From the NCBI GenBank assembly GCA_004124535.1, contig SCKQ01000022.1, forward strand, positions 1 to 36,604: a stretch of DNA of 36,604 nt, given 5' to 3'. Positions 1-8,827 of this stretch are shown here, piece after piece. The notes under the pieces are model-generated. The model saw nothing but the letters and a program-made list of their open reading frames with translations. It ran no database searches and was not told the DNA's origin. The position numbers were made by a program, and so were the translations under genes. The stretch is from Fidelibacterota bacterium (GTDB taxonomy: Bacteria > Marinisomatota > Marinisomatia > Marinisomatales > TCS55). How positions within the stretch are numbered: the stretch's first letter is position 1; the number at the start of each line of letters is the position of its first letter.

Positions 1-22
1 AATTCACCTTGGAACAACTGGC

Positions 23-2356
23 ATGAAAAACATTGATTCAAAAGGACATGTCACTGGCAAATCCATTTTTCTGGATGATATTCCTACCATCCAGGGAACG
101 CTCTACGGGGCTGTTTTTGATTCACCATTTGCGCATGGACATATTGAATCTGTTGACTACACGAAGGCACTTGCTTTACCTGGCGTTATTAAGGTTCTCA
201 CCCATGAAGACATTCCCGGAAAGAATCAAATTGGCGGCATTATTCCAGATGAACCATTGTTTGCGTCAACGGATGTACATTTTCAGGGACAGCCAATGGC
301 ACTGATTATCGCCGAATCAGACCAGATCGCTTTTGAAGCCAGGAAGCTCATTGACATCAACATTTCAGAGAAGGAAATCATAGTTGATCCTCGTGAGGCA
401 CAAAAAAAAAGCAAATTGATCTTACCTCCCCGGACCTTTTGTTTGGGAGACACCAAAAAAACCTGGAAAAAATGTGCCCATATTTTCCAGGGGCAGACCA
501 ATACTGGCGGACAGGAGCATTTATATATTGAAACTCAGGGGGCATACGCTGTCCCCCTTGAAAATGGGAACATACGAATTTCCTCATCTACGCAGGGTCC
601 CACTGCAGTTCAACGAATAACAGCCAGAGTCTTAAATGTTGGGATGCACAAGATTGAAGTTGACGTTGTTCGAATTGGCGGCGGTTTTGGCGGAAAAGAA
701 GACCAAGCAACGCCATGGGCAGTTATGGCCGCCCTGGGTACCCAGATTTTGAACCGACCCGTGAAGGTAATTTTGCACCGTCAGGATGACATGCGCATGA
801 CGGGGAAAAGACATCCATACAGTTCCGATTACAAAATTGGATTTTCGGATGATTTAAAAATTTTGGCCTATGAAGCTATATTTTTTCAAAACGCCGGTGC
901 CGCTGCTGATTTGTCGCCAGCTGTGATGGAAAGAACTCTTTTTCATGCAACGAATTCCTATTTCATTCCAAACGTTAACGTGACAGCTTACTCCTGTAGA
1001 ACGAATTTACCGCCTAACACTGCCTTTAGAGGATTTGGCGGCCCCCAAGGCATGTTTGTGATCGAATCTGCTTTAGCTCATGCAGCGTGTGAGTTAGGCG
1101 TTTCAACCCATGAGTTGCAGAAAAAAAATCTACTTAAGAACGGAGATGAATTTCCCTATGGCCAAATAGCTGATGGTGTTGTACTGGCGCAAATATGGTC
1201 GGATATGGAAATGAAATATGATATTCAGGCTGTTGAAAAACGAATTCATGAATTCAATACACACCATTCAGATGTAAAAAAGGGCTTCTCCCTCATGCCT
1301 GTTACATTTGGAATTTCATTTACCAAAAATCCCATGAACCAAGCCAGGGCTCTGGTTCACATTTACACCGACGGTAGCGTGGGTGTGAGTACCGGTGCGG
1401 TGGAAATGGGACAGGGCGTCAACACAAAAATGCTTCAGATTGCAGCTCAAATTTTCTCTCTTAACCCAAAGCGCATTAAACTTGAATCAACAAATACTAC
1501 TAGAGTAGCCAATACATCGCCATCTGCAGCCAGTTCCACAGCAGACCTTAATGGGAAAGCACTGCAACAGGCCTGTAACGCGTTGTTAGAAAGATTGAAA
1601 AACTGTGTTGCTGATCATCTCGGTGTAACATCAAAAGATATCGACATAAAAGACGAGGAAGTATACAGCAAAGGAAAAGTGACAGACATAAGTTGGGGTC
1701 AGCTTGTATTGATGGCTTTTTTAAAGCGGGTCTGTTTAACGGAAAACGGACATTATGCCACGCCAACTATCAATTTCGATATGGAAAAAGAGAAGGGGCA
1801 TCCATTTGCATACCATGTTTACGGATTGGCCTTGACTGAAGTAACTATTGATTGTGTGCGCGGCACGTATGCGTTTGATGCTGTGAAAATTGTTCATGAT
1901 TTTGGCAAAACTATGAATCCCAGTGTGGATATTGGGCAAGTTGAGGGCGGCTTGGTTCAGGGAATAGGCTGGATGACCATGGAAGAACTCTGCTATGATC
2001 GGAAAGGTCAATTGATGTCTAATTCATTGTCTACCTATAAGATCCCGGATATATATTCAATCCCTAAAGAGGTCATCATCGAACCGCTGGACACAGAAGG
2101 GAGTGAGATGGCTATCCTCAAATCGAAAGCGGTTGGCGAGCCGCCATTGATGTATGGCATCGGTGCTTATTATGCCCTTGAAAATGCCATCCGAGCGTTT
2201 AATCCAAATTTCAATTCGACATTTGATGCGCCTTTTACTCATGAGAAAGTCCTTACCGGATTGTACGGGCCTCCGCAATCGGAGTCTCATGAAAGCAGAG
2301 AAATGCTAAAAGAATCTGTAAGGACAGCTGACACCCTGGTTGAGGAATCCACCTAA
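23..2356 (+). CDS. xdhB: Xanthine dehydrogenase, molybdopterin-binding subunit
   Basis: This is the molybdenum-cofactor subunit of xanthine dehydrogenase, which oxidises hypoxanthine and xanthine to urate. The 777-residue length is normal for a separate XdhB. Anchoring on GGFGGKE (F222, E226 = bovine F798, E802), every active-site residue I checked falls at the right spacing: Q191 (Q767), R304 (R880), F338 (F914), F433-T434 (F1009-T1010), A503 (A1079) and E706 in KAVGEPPL (E1261). The Glu and Arg pair is typical of xanthine enzymes rather than aldehyde oxidases. The ATG at 23 gives a normal N-terminus, but the frame is open to the window edge, so a start further upstream cannot be excluded. 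The FeS/FAD subunit (XdhA) is not in the window and probably lies upstream. It is the first visible gene of the ureide operon and overlaps xdhC. Confidence 0.95.
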   Translation: MKNIDSKGHVTGKSIFLDDIPTIQGTLYGAVFDSPFAHGHIESVDYTKALALPGVIKVLTHEDIPGKNQIGGIIPDEPLFASTDVHFQGQPMALIIAESDQIAFEARKLIDINISEKEIIVDPREAQKKSKLILPPRTFCLGDTKKTWKKCAHIFQGQTNTGGQEHLYIETQGAYAVPLENGNIRISSSTQGPTAVQRITARVLNVGMHKIEVDVVRIGGGFGGKEDQATPWAVMAALGTQILNRPVKVILHRQDDMRMTGKRHPYSSDYKIGFSDDLKILAYEAIFFQNAGAAADLSPAVMERTLFHATNSYFIPNVNVTAYSCRTNLPPNTAFRGFGGPQGMFVIESALAHAACELGVSTHELQKKNLLKNGDEFPYGQIADGVVLAQIWSDMEMKYDIQAVEKRIHEFNTHHSDVKKGFSLMPVTFGISFTKNPMNQARALVHIYTDGSVGVSTGAVEMGQGVNTKMLQIAAQIFSLNPKRIKLESTNTTRVANTSPSAASSTADLNGKALQQACNALLERLKNCVADHLGVTSKDIDIKDEEVYSKGKVTDISWGQLVLMAFLKRVCLTENGHYATPTINFDMEKEKGHPFAYHVYGLALTEVTIDCVRGTYAFDAVKIVHDFGKTMNPSVDIGQVEGGLVQGIGWMTMEELCYDRKGQLMSNSLSTYKIPDIYSIPKEVIIEPLDTEGSEMAILKSKAVGEPPLMYGIGAYYALENAIRAFNPNFNSTFDAPFTHEKVLTGLYGPPQSESHESREMLKESVRTADTLVEEST

Positions 2357-3344
2357 TTTGGTTTCAAACTCGAGAAACAGCTATTGGGAAACCGTCGCAT
2401 CTCGGTTGAGAGAGGGTCAAAATGTATTTTTGGCCATGGTAGCGGAACACACTCGGCACTCTCCCGGAACCACGGGCGCCAAATTGCTGATGGCTAAGAA
2501 CAGAGATCCTGTGGGAACCATCGGGGGCGGAATCATGGAATACACCCTGTTGAAACGGGCAAAAGACATCCTTGAAAATGGCAGTTATACACCTGAAATC
2601 CAGACGCTCAGTCACAGAAAGTCTGGACCGGAAGAAAAATCGGGCATGATCTGTGCCGGTAAACAGACCAATCTGTACTATCTCTGCCGTCCCGAAAAAG
2701 ATGGTGAAACTGTCGAGCGAATAGTCCATTTGTTACATCATAACCAGTCTGCTTTACTTTCGATTGATCCCTCAGGGATGGCCGTTCAGAAACAAAAATC
2801 GGATGTCCACGAACTTCAAATTAAGTTATCACAGGATGATAATAATTGGCTTTATGAAGAACAACTTCAGAATTTCAAACGGATCGCTATTATCGGTGGC
2901 GGGCACTGCTCCCTGGCACTGTCACGAGTAATGAAACATCTTGGATATGATGTTTTTGTGTTTGATACACGGGCAAATGTATCCACTGTGGGAGAAAACA
3001 AGTACGCACACACAGTTCAAATCGTTGATGATTACCAAGATGTGGCTACCCTGATACAATATCCTGAACTAACCCAGGTAGTGGTCATGACCACGGATGT
3101 GGCTTCCGATGTTCGGGGATTACTGGGTGTCATTCATCAACCCTTTCCTTTCATAGGCGTCATGGGAAGCCAGGCGAAAATAGCTGAAATAACTAGGCGA
3201 CTGAAAAGTGACGGGATCACAGAAGATCAGTTGTCCCAGCTTACCGTGCCCGTAGGCATTCCCATGGCCAGTAACACACCGGAAGAAATTGCCATCAGCG
3301 TGGCCGCACAAATACTTCAAAAAAGAGATCAGCTCTCTAACTAA
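2340..3344 (+). CDS. xdhC: XdhC-family molybdenum cofactor insertion/sulfuration factor
   Basis: XdhC proteins bind molybdenum cofactor, promote its sulfuration and deliver it to xanthine dehydrogenase. They are not part of the final enzyme. The 334 residues show an N-terminal XdhC/CoxI domain (HSPGTTGAKLLM near residue 40 and GTIGGGIME near 59-67) and a C-terminal Rossmann domain starting near residue 183 (IAIIGGGHCSLALS), followed by VMGSQAK and the family-typical NTPEEIAISVAAQI near the end. The start is TTG, inside the last codons of xdhB. A second TTG at 2358, just after the xdhB stop and 12 bases past a GAGG, would give 328 residues and is equally plausible. The position directly behind xdhB supports a dedicated role in its maturation. 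Confidence 0.93.
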   Translation: MRNPPNLVSNSRNSYWETVASRLREGQNVFLAMVAEHTRHSPGTTGAKLLMAKNRDPVGTIGGGIMEYTLLKRAKDILENGSYTPEIQTLSHRKSGPEEKSGMICAGKQTNLYYLCRPEKDGETVERIVHLLHHNQSALLSIDPSGMAVQKQKSDVHELQIKLSQDDNNWLYEEQLQNFKRIAIIGGGHCSLALSRVMKHLGYDVFVFDTRANVSTVGENKYAHTVQIVDDYQDVATLIQYPELTQVVVMTTDVASDVRGLLGVIHQPFPFIGVMGSQAKIAEITRRLKSDGITEDQLSQLTVPVGIPMASNTPEEIAISVAAQILQKRDQLSN

Positions 3345-4697
3345 ATGGAACCCGTTCCAAATTTTGCCATTTCCAGCCAAAGAGTTATTACACCGGAAGG
3401 TGAAAATCCGGCTGCAATCCTTATCAAGGGTGAAAAAATCCTGGATGTCGTTTCTTTACAAAATATCCCTGAAGGCTGCCCCACCGAAGACCTAGGAAAT
3501 GATGTGGTTATGCCGGGGCTGGTGGATGCCCATGTTCATATAAATGAACCCGGGAGAACCGATTGGGAAGGGTTTGAAACGGCAACAAAAGCAGCAGCAG
3601 CAGGAGGGATAACCACCCTTGTGGACATGCCCTTAAACTGTATTCCGGTAACAACAACCGTTAATGCGCTACAGCAAAAAACCGTTTCAACCCGAGAGAA
3701 ACTTTGGATTGACTGCGGGTTTTATGGCGGTCTCATTCCGGACAATCTTAAGGATATTGAACCGCTGGTAGATGCAGGCGTCTTGGGATTCAAAGCGTTT
3801 ATGAGTCATTCCGGAATTGATGAATTTCCAAAGGTGGCAGAAAGTCATCTTCGGAAAGCGCTATCCATTCTTGTCAATCAAGCGATTCCGGTTTTAGTAC
3901 ATGCTGAGTTAGAAAATGGTGTTGAAACATCGAATAGCAACCAAACCTATGAGAGCTTTCAGGCGACCAGGCCGAAATCCTGGGAGAATAATGCGATCAA
4001 ACTATTGATCAAGTTGTGCAGGGAATATGAGACCCACATACATATTGTTCATTTATCTTCTTCAGACATTTTACCTGAAATTTCCCAGACTCGGGATGGA
4101 GGATTGCCCCTTACTGTGGAAACCTGCCCACATTATCTCCATTTCGCTTCCGAACGAATTTCAGATGGAGATACACGTTTCAAATGCGCCCCTCCGATTT
4201 GGGGTGCCGATAACCGGGAAAAACTGTGGGTGGGATTGGAAAAAGGAACAATCGATTTTATTACATCGGATCACTCACCATGCACTCCGGAATTGAAAAA
4301 GCTGGACACGGGAGATTTTCAAATGGCCTGGGGGGGTATTTCATCGATTCAGTTTACCCTTCCTGTGATCTGGACGGAATGTAGACAACGTGGATTTTCC
4401 TTAGTTCAACTCACAAACTGGTTGAGCAAAAGACCTGCAAAATTTATTGGCAAAGGCCAACAGAAAGGCCAGATTGCCCCCGGCTATGATGCGGACCTGG
4501 TCTGCTGGAATCCGGAGGCAGAGTTTTTGGTAGAACAAACAGCTATTCATCACAAACATAAACTAACACCGTACGAAGGTGAGAACTTGTTCGGCGCCGT
4601 AAATAAGACCTTTCTTCGCGGACAAAAAGTTTTTAACAATGGAAGTTTTGTGGGGCGTCCTCATGGTAAAATAGTAATGGGAAATCATGGTGCCTAA
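3345..4697 (+). CDS. allB: Allantoinase
   Basis: Allantoinase hydrolyses the hydantoin ring of allantoin to allantoate. The 450-residue protein is a cyclic amidohydrolase with the complete binuclear metal site: H63 and H65 in VDAHVHINEPGRTDW, K150 in GFKAFM (the lysine expected to be carboxylated), H186 in VLVHAE, H236 in HIVHLSSS and D309 in ITSDHSPC. The INEPGRTDWEGF signature and the FKAFM/TSDHSPC pair favour allantoinase over dihydroorotase or dihydropyrimidinase, and the allantoicase next to it agrees. Its ATG follows the xdhC stop codon directly, with no spacer and no clear Shine-Dalgarno sequence, so translation is probably coupled. It is expected to be cytoplasmic. Confidence 0.95.
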   Translation: MEPVPNFAISSQRVITPEGENPAAILIKGEKILDVVSLQNIPEGCPTEDLGNDVVMPGLVDAHVHINEPGRTDWEGFETATKAAAAGGITTLVDMPLNCIPVTTTVNALQQKTVSTREKLWIDCGFYGGLIPDNLKDIEPLVDAGVLGFKAFMSHSGIDEFPKVAESHLRKALSILVNQAIPVLVHAELENGVETSNSNQTYESFQATRPKSWENNAIKLLIKLCREYETHIHIVHLSSSDILPEISQTRDGGLPLTVETCPHYLHFASERISDGDTRFKCAPPIWGADNREKLWVGLEKGTIDFITSDHSPCTPELKKLDTGDFQMAWGGISSIQFTLPVIWTECRQRGFSLVQLTNWLSKRPAKFIGKGQQKGQIAPGYDADLVCWNPEAEFLVEQTAIHHKHKLTPYEGENLFGAVNKTFLRGQKVFNNGSFVGRPHGKIVMGNHGA

Positions 4698-5682
4698 ACT
4701 ACAAAAAGATCTCATCGATCTTGCCTCGGAATCAAATGGCGGCCGCACTTTATTGGCCAGCGATGAATTCTTTGCACCGAAAGAAAACCTACTCAGGCCA
4801 GGGCGTGGTGACTTCATATCCGACAAATACACCGATCGCGGTAAATGGATGGATGGATGGGAATCTCGAAGGAAGAGAACCGCTGGGCACGATTGGTGCA
4901 TCCTGCGTCTCGGGAAACCAGGCATGATAAAGGAATTGGATATTGACACTAACCATTTCGTCGGGAATTTTCCGTCTCATGGATCCGTGGATGCATGCCA
5001 GGCGCCTCCTTTTACTGCTTTAGGTGAAATTATGGATGAGGTTGAATGGACGGAAATTCTCTCCAGGGTTGAGATCCAGGGAGATTCACAGAACCGATTC
5101 GCGATTCATTATGAGGAGTCCTTTACTCATCTTCGGCTAAATATTTATCCCGATGGGGGCGTAGCCCGATTCAGAGTTTACGGACAGCCTGAAGACAGTG
5201 CGGATGATCGCGATTCCTTCACAGATGCAGCCGCTTCGGAGAATGGCGGTGAGACGCTTGCCTGTAGCGACATGCATTTCAGTCACATGGAAAACCTGAT
5301 CAAGCCTGGCATTGGAACCGACATGAGCGATGGCTGGGAAACGAAACGGCGACGTGATCCCGGACACGATTGGGTGATCCTCAAACTTGGACGCCCCTGC
5401 ATAGTTGAGCGGATTGTGGTGGATACATACCATTTCAAAGGAAATTTTCCTGATTCATGTTCTATTGAAGGGTGCGTTGAACCCGATACGGATCGGGACG
5501 CTATTCTCACAAATACTATTAATTGGAAAGAATTGCTGCCTGTTTCAAAACTTTTCGGTAACCAGGAAAACATTTTTTCAATTGCATCGAATCAGACTGA
5601 AACGCTCACCCATATTCGATTTAATATCTACCCCGATGGTGGTGTAAGCCGATTGCGAATTATTGGCCGTCCAGTCCCGTGA
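4687..5682 (+). CDS. alc: Allantoicase
   Basis: Allantoicase cleaves allantoate to ureidoglycolate and urea. The 331 residues consist of two homologous allantoicase repeats, as in the characterised enzymes. Each half contains a run of the form ASENGGxTLxxSDxxF...NLxxPG, then a DGWExxRRRxxGHDWxILxLG block, a VDTxHFxGNFP block, and ends in THxRxNIYPDGGVxRxR. Both copies look intact. The ATG overlaps the end of the allantoinase gene by 11 bases, which implies coupled translation. Its presence means this organism uses the allantoicase route, releasing urea, rather than allantoate amidohydrolase, releasing ammonia. No urease gene is visible in the window. Confidence 0.95.
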   Translation: MVPKLQKDLIDLASESNGGRTLLASDEFFAPKENLLRPGRGDFISDKYTDRGKWMDGWESRRKRTAGHDWCILRLGKPGMIKELDIDTNHFVGNFPSHGSVDACQAPPFTALGEIMDEVEWTEILSRVEIQGDSQNRFAIHYEESFTHLRLNIYPDGGVARFRVYGQPEDSADDRDSFTDAAASENGGETLACSDMHFSHMENLIKPGIGTDMSDGWETKRRRDPGHDWVILKLGRPCIVERIVVDTYHFKGNFPDSCSIEGCVEPDTDRDAILTNTINWKELLPVSKLFGNQENIFSIASNQTETLTHIRFNIYPDGGVSRLRIIGRPVP

Positions 5683-5719
5683 TAACAACCAACTATTTTA
5701 TTGTTATTTTTATAATACG

Positions 5720-6226
5720 ATGACACTTGACACCCTGAATACATTACCGAAATCTGAAGCTTTGGAACAATTTGCGATCTGCTGTGGCGCTTCGAAATGG
5801 GCAGAGAAAATGACTGCCTTTCGCCCTTTTCAACATAAAAATGAGCTCTTTAATCTGACTGAAAATATTTGGTTTTCACTGACCTCTGAAGATTGGCTTG
5901 AAGCATTTTCTCACCATCCTAAAATCGGGGATATTGATTCGTTGCGCAAAAAATTTCAAAAAACAAAATCATGGTCTGAAAAGGAACAGTCAGGAATCCA
6001 AGAGGCTGGCGAAAATATCTTGAAAGATTTGGCAGAATCAAATCGATTGTACGAAGAAAAATTTGGATATATTTTTATTGTCTGTGCAACGGGAAAATCA
6101 GCTGGAGAAATGTTGGCACTTTTAAAGGTAAGACTGGAGAACGATCCAGAGGCTGAACTATTAATCGCTGCTAAAGAACAAAACAAAATCACCCAACTAC
6201 GTTTAGATAATCTTCTTTCACTATGA
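5720..6226 (+). CDS. uraD: OHCU decarboxylase
   Basis: This enzyme decarboxylates 2-oxo-4-hydroxy-4-carboxy-5-ureidoimidazoline to S-allantoin, the third step of urate breakdown. The 168 residues carry the family hallmarks: RPF at 35-37, the catalytic histidine in SHHPKIGD (H66), the glutamate of the SxxEQ segment (SWSEKEQ), and the long C-terminal block FGYIFIVCATGKSAGEML...RLENDPEAEL...EQNKITQLRL. I chose the ATG at 5720 because the homologous part starts there. A longer frame from a GTG at 5663 would overlap allantoicase and add an unconserved Tyr/Phe-rich extension. The stop overlaps the next gene as ATGA. Confidence 0.95.
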   Translation: MTLDTLNTLPKSEALEQFAICCGASKWAEKMTAFRPFQHKNELFNLTENIWFSLTSEDWLEAFSHHPKIGDIDSLRKKFQKTKSWSEKEQSGIQEAGENILKDLAESNRLYEEKFGYIFIVCATGKSAGEMLALLKVRLENDPEAELLIAAKEQNKITQLRLDNLLSL

Positions 6227-7662
6227 CATCCTCCCTTACCCCCGATATTATTGACGAAATTAATGTACGTCTCAAAGCTGCCAATACCATTTTTAACACA
6301 GCTCACCCCGGAGAATCCCCTGAAAGGCAACCGGTTCACACCGTGTATGGAGGCGCACATATTTTCCAGGCAGGATCCGCAAAAAAAATGGGGACCGCTG
6401 CTCTTAATCACCTGAAAGCATATGCACCGAACTTTGTTGATTTCTCAAAAGCTCTGGAATTAAAGGGACATGAGCATCTCCCTAATTCGAAAGAAGAGAT
6501 ATCCGCTCTTGAAGATCAATTGGGAAAAGACCTTGGTGCTGTCCAAAAAACCAATGAAGCAGCATTTTTTGCTTATACTGTGTATCAGCGTGTGCTGGAA
6601 AAATTAGTGCGTGAACCTGTAGAGGATTTCCGAATCGATTTTGAAGATGGGTACGGAAACCGGCCAGACAAAGAAGAGGATATGCATGCTGTTTTGGCCG
6701 CTGATGAAGTGGCAAAAGGTATGATAGAAAATTCACTTCCGCCCTTTATTGGCATCCGAATTAAACCCCTGACAGAAGAACAAAAAAACCGGTCGATCCG
6801 AACCCTAGACCTATTCATCACGTCCCTTTTGAAAAAGACAACGGGTAAGCTTCCGGATAATTTTGTTGTAACCTTGCCGAAAGTAACCATTCCCGAACAG
6901 GTTTCCTCTTTGGTTTATCTGTTTGATGCCCTGGAAGCAAAGACCGGCATTTCCGCTGGCTCGCTCCAAATGGAACTGATGATCGAGACACCCCAATCCA
7001 TCCTGGACAGCAATGGAAATTCAGCCCTGCCTACACTGGTCAAGGCAGCAGACGGCAGATGCATTGGTGCACACTTCGGGGTTTACGACTATACCGCCTC
7101 CGCCAACATCACTGCCGAATACCAAAGTATGACGCATCCGGTTTGCGATTTTGCCCGACATATGATGCAAGTCGCCCTGGGGGGTACTGGCATTCGTCTT
7201 TCCGATGGCGCTACCAATATCATGCCCGTGGGACCACACCGGCCAACGGAGGAAAAACCATTAACAGAAAGTCAGATGGAAGAAAACCGGCAAGTTGTGT
7301 ATCAGGCTTGGATATTAAACTTCACCAACATTCAACATTCCCTTAAACATGGGTATTACCAAGGGTGGGATTTGCACCCGTTTCAGTTTCCCCTTCGCTA
7401 TGCTGCGGTTTACTCTTTTTTCCTGGAAAGCCTGGAGTCCACATCTCGAAGATTGAAATCGTTTATGGAAAAAGCAGCCCAGGTAACATTGGTCGGGGAT
7501 GTCTTTGACGATGCTGCCACCGGACAGGGACTACTGAATTATTTTCTCCGGGGTATCAGTTGCGGAGCCATTACGGAAAAGGATGCCGAGGCAGCGGGAC
7601 TCACCCTGAAAGAGATCCGGACACGGTCATTCAAAAAGATTTTGCAAGGGAGACAATTATGA
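6223..7662 (+). CDS. DUF6986-type CitE/HpcH-like TIM-barrel lyase or aldolase
   Basis: This 479-residue protein looks like a member of the HpcH/HpaI - citrate lyase beta - malate synthase superfamily. The visible signs are IDFEDGYG (E141, D142), resembling the DLEDA strand of CitE, GIRIKP near 177-182, LPK at 218-220, MIETPQSI with E255 at the usual Mg-binding glutamate position, and FGVYDYTAS with D289 at the second metal-ligand position. From memory it matches the family called DUF6986, annotated 'aldolase' beside uricase and allantoinase genes in actinobacteria. The substrate is unknown to me. It sits between uraD and the hydroxyisourate hydrolase gene with 4-base overlaps on both sides, so it surely belongs to the pathway. 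Since allantoicase yields ureidoglycolate and no ureidoglycolate lyase is visible, action on ureidoglycolate or on glyoxylate (malate-synthase-like) is a reasonable inference. Confidence 0.8.
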   Translation: MTSSLTPDIIDEINVRLKAANTIFNTAHPGESPERQPVHTVYGGAHIFQAGSAKKMGTAALNHLKAYAPNFVDFSKALELKGHEHLPNSKEEISALEDQLGKDLGAVQKTNEAAFFAYTVYQRVLEKLVREPVEDFRIDFEDGYGNRPDKEEDMHAVLAADEVAKGMIENSLPPFIGIRIKPLTEEQKNRSIRTLDLFITSLLKKTTGKLPDNFVVTLPKVTIPEQVSSLVYLFDALEAKTGISAGSLQMELMIETPQSILDSNGNSALPTLVKAADGRCIGAHFGVYDYTASANITAEYQSMTHPVCDFARHMMQVALGGTGIRLSDGATNIMPVGPHRPTEEKPLTESQMEENRQVVYQAWILNFTNIQHSLKHGYYQGWDLHPFQFPLRYAAVYSFFLESLESTSRRLKSFMEKAAQVTLVGDVFDDAATGQGLLNYFLRGISCGAITEKDAEAAGLTLKEIRTRSFKKILQGRQL

Positions 7663-8006
7663 AAAGTCCAATCACAACCCATGTCCTGGATACGGCTCAA
7701 GGACAACCGGCAGCAAACATCCATGTCGTGTTGGAAGTGCGGCGTACACAGGAATCGTGGGAAACCGTGGGTGAAGGCCGCACCGATACCGATGGTCGGA
7801 TCAACAATTTCTTCATTGAACCTGAATCGATGTCGCCAGGGACCTATCGTTTAACTTTCAACGTTTCCCCTTATTTTCGATCCCAGGGTGTAGATAGTTT
7901 TTATTCAGTTATACCAATTGTATTTACCCTGGATGATCCAAATACCCATTACCATGTGCCCCTATTATTGAGTCCATACGGTTATTCCACTTACCGGGGC
8001 AGTTGA
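7659..8006 (+). CDS. uraH: 5-hydroxyisourate hydrolase (transthyretin-like)
   Basis: This enzyme hydrolyses 5-hydroxyisourate to OHCU, the step after urate oxidation. The 115 residues are a textbook transthyretin-related hydrolase: H8 in TTHVLDTA, R47 in TDTDGR, H99 in HYHVPLLLSP and the C-terminal tetrapeptide YRGS, all catalytic or family-defining. The chosen ATG is preceded by an AAGGGAG ribosome-binding site about seven bases upstream and overlaps the previous stop as ATGA. A longer in-frame reading from about 7560 only runs into the preceding gene. There is no signal peptide, so the enzyme is cytoplasmic, next to the membrane urate oxidase that supplies its substrate. Confidence 0.97.
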   Translation: MKSPITTHVLDTAQGQPAANIHVVLEVRRTQESWETVGEGRTDTDGRINNFFIEPESMSPGTYRLTFNVSPYFRSQGVDSFYSVIPIVFTLDDPNTHYHVPLLLSPYGYSTYRGS

Positions 8007-8827
8007 AAATCGTGGAATGGCACAAAATCCATGAAATTCTTAACCTGCTCTTTCGCTGGTTTCACATTATTGCCGGAATCACTTGGATTGGACAAACATA
8101 TTTATTTAACTGGATGGAAAGGACACTCCCCATGGAAATTGACCCGGATGCAGGTGAAAATGTATCCGGACAACTCTGGATGGTCCATGGCGGCGGTTTC
8201 TACCTGGTGGAAAAACAAACAAAACCCAGGATTATGCCCCGGACGCTTCATTGGTTCAAGTGGGAGTCTGCCCTTACCTGGATCAGCGGTATGTTTCTCC
8301 TCATCCTCGTCTATTATATGGGCGGACTTATGCTTGAGCAGGATTCAGAAATGTCCGAGTTAACTGCAAGTTTGATTGGCATCGGAGTTTTGGTCTTCGG
8401 GTATGGGGCTTATCACCTTTTGTGGAACTCTCCACTGGGAACCAATGAAATTGTCGGATCCATTATTTCTTTTATTTTGATCATTGCCCTTTTTTCCGGT
8501 TTGGACCTTTTATTTAGTTCAAGAGCTGCCATGATGCATATTGGGGCTGCCTTTGGTACTATTATGACAGCCAATGTCTGGATGACCATTCTGCCTGCCC
8601 AACGAAAAATGATTGCTTCGGTTGAGAATAATGAACCACCGGACATGTCCCTGGCCATAAGGGCGAAGCGATGTTCCAAACACAATACTTATATGTCCGT
8701 GCCGCTGATTGTGATCATGATCAGTAGCCACTTCCCGGTTACTACCTACGGGAATACCTACAACTGGCTTATCCTTGGAGGATTTATTCTTTTGGGCTGG
8801 CTGGCTGCCAAGTGGATGAGAGGCTGA
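8003..8827 (+). CDS. puuD: PuuD-type membrane urate oxidase without cytochrome c domain
   Basis: PuuD is an integral-membrane urate oxidase that converts urate to 5-hydroxyisourate and passes electrons to a c-type cytochrome instead of making hydrogen peroxide. This 274-residue protein matches the N-terminal membrane domain (DUF989/Urate_ox_N): a histidine-rich first helix (FRWFHIIAGITWIGQTYLF), WMVHGGGFY, LHWFKWESALTW, the NxVWMxILPAQ segment and further hydrophobic helices. The characterised Agrobacterium enzyme continues into a cytochrome c domain with a CxxCH haem site. Here there is no CxxCH and the only cysteine is in AKRCSKH. The reading frame ends naturally inside a terminator hairpin, so this is not a frameshift remnant. 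The start is TTG, overlapping the uraH stop. A separate cytochrome must accept its electrons. Confidence 0.9.
   Translation: MKIVEWHKIHEILNLLFRWFHIIAGITWIGQTYLFNWMERTLPMEIDPDAGENVSGQLWMVHGGGFYLVEKQTKPRIMPRTLHWFKWESALTWISGMFLLILVYYMGGLMLEQDSEMSELTASLIGIGVLVFGYGAYHLLWNSPLGTNEIVGSIISFILIIALFSGLDLLFSSRAAMMHIGAAFGTIMTANVWMTILPAQRKMIASVENNEPPDMSLAIRAKRCSKHNTYMSVPLIVIMISSHFPVTTYGNTYNWLILGGFILLGWLAAKWMRG

Noticed and set aside
5663..5719. N-terminal extension of the OHCU decarboxylase frame from a GTG
   Set aside because: It overlaps the end of allantoicase, is Tyr/Phe-rich and unlike the family, and the homologous protein starts at the ATG at 5720.
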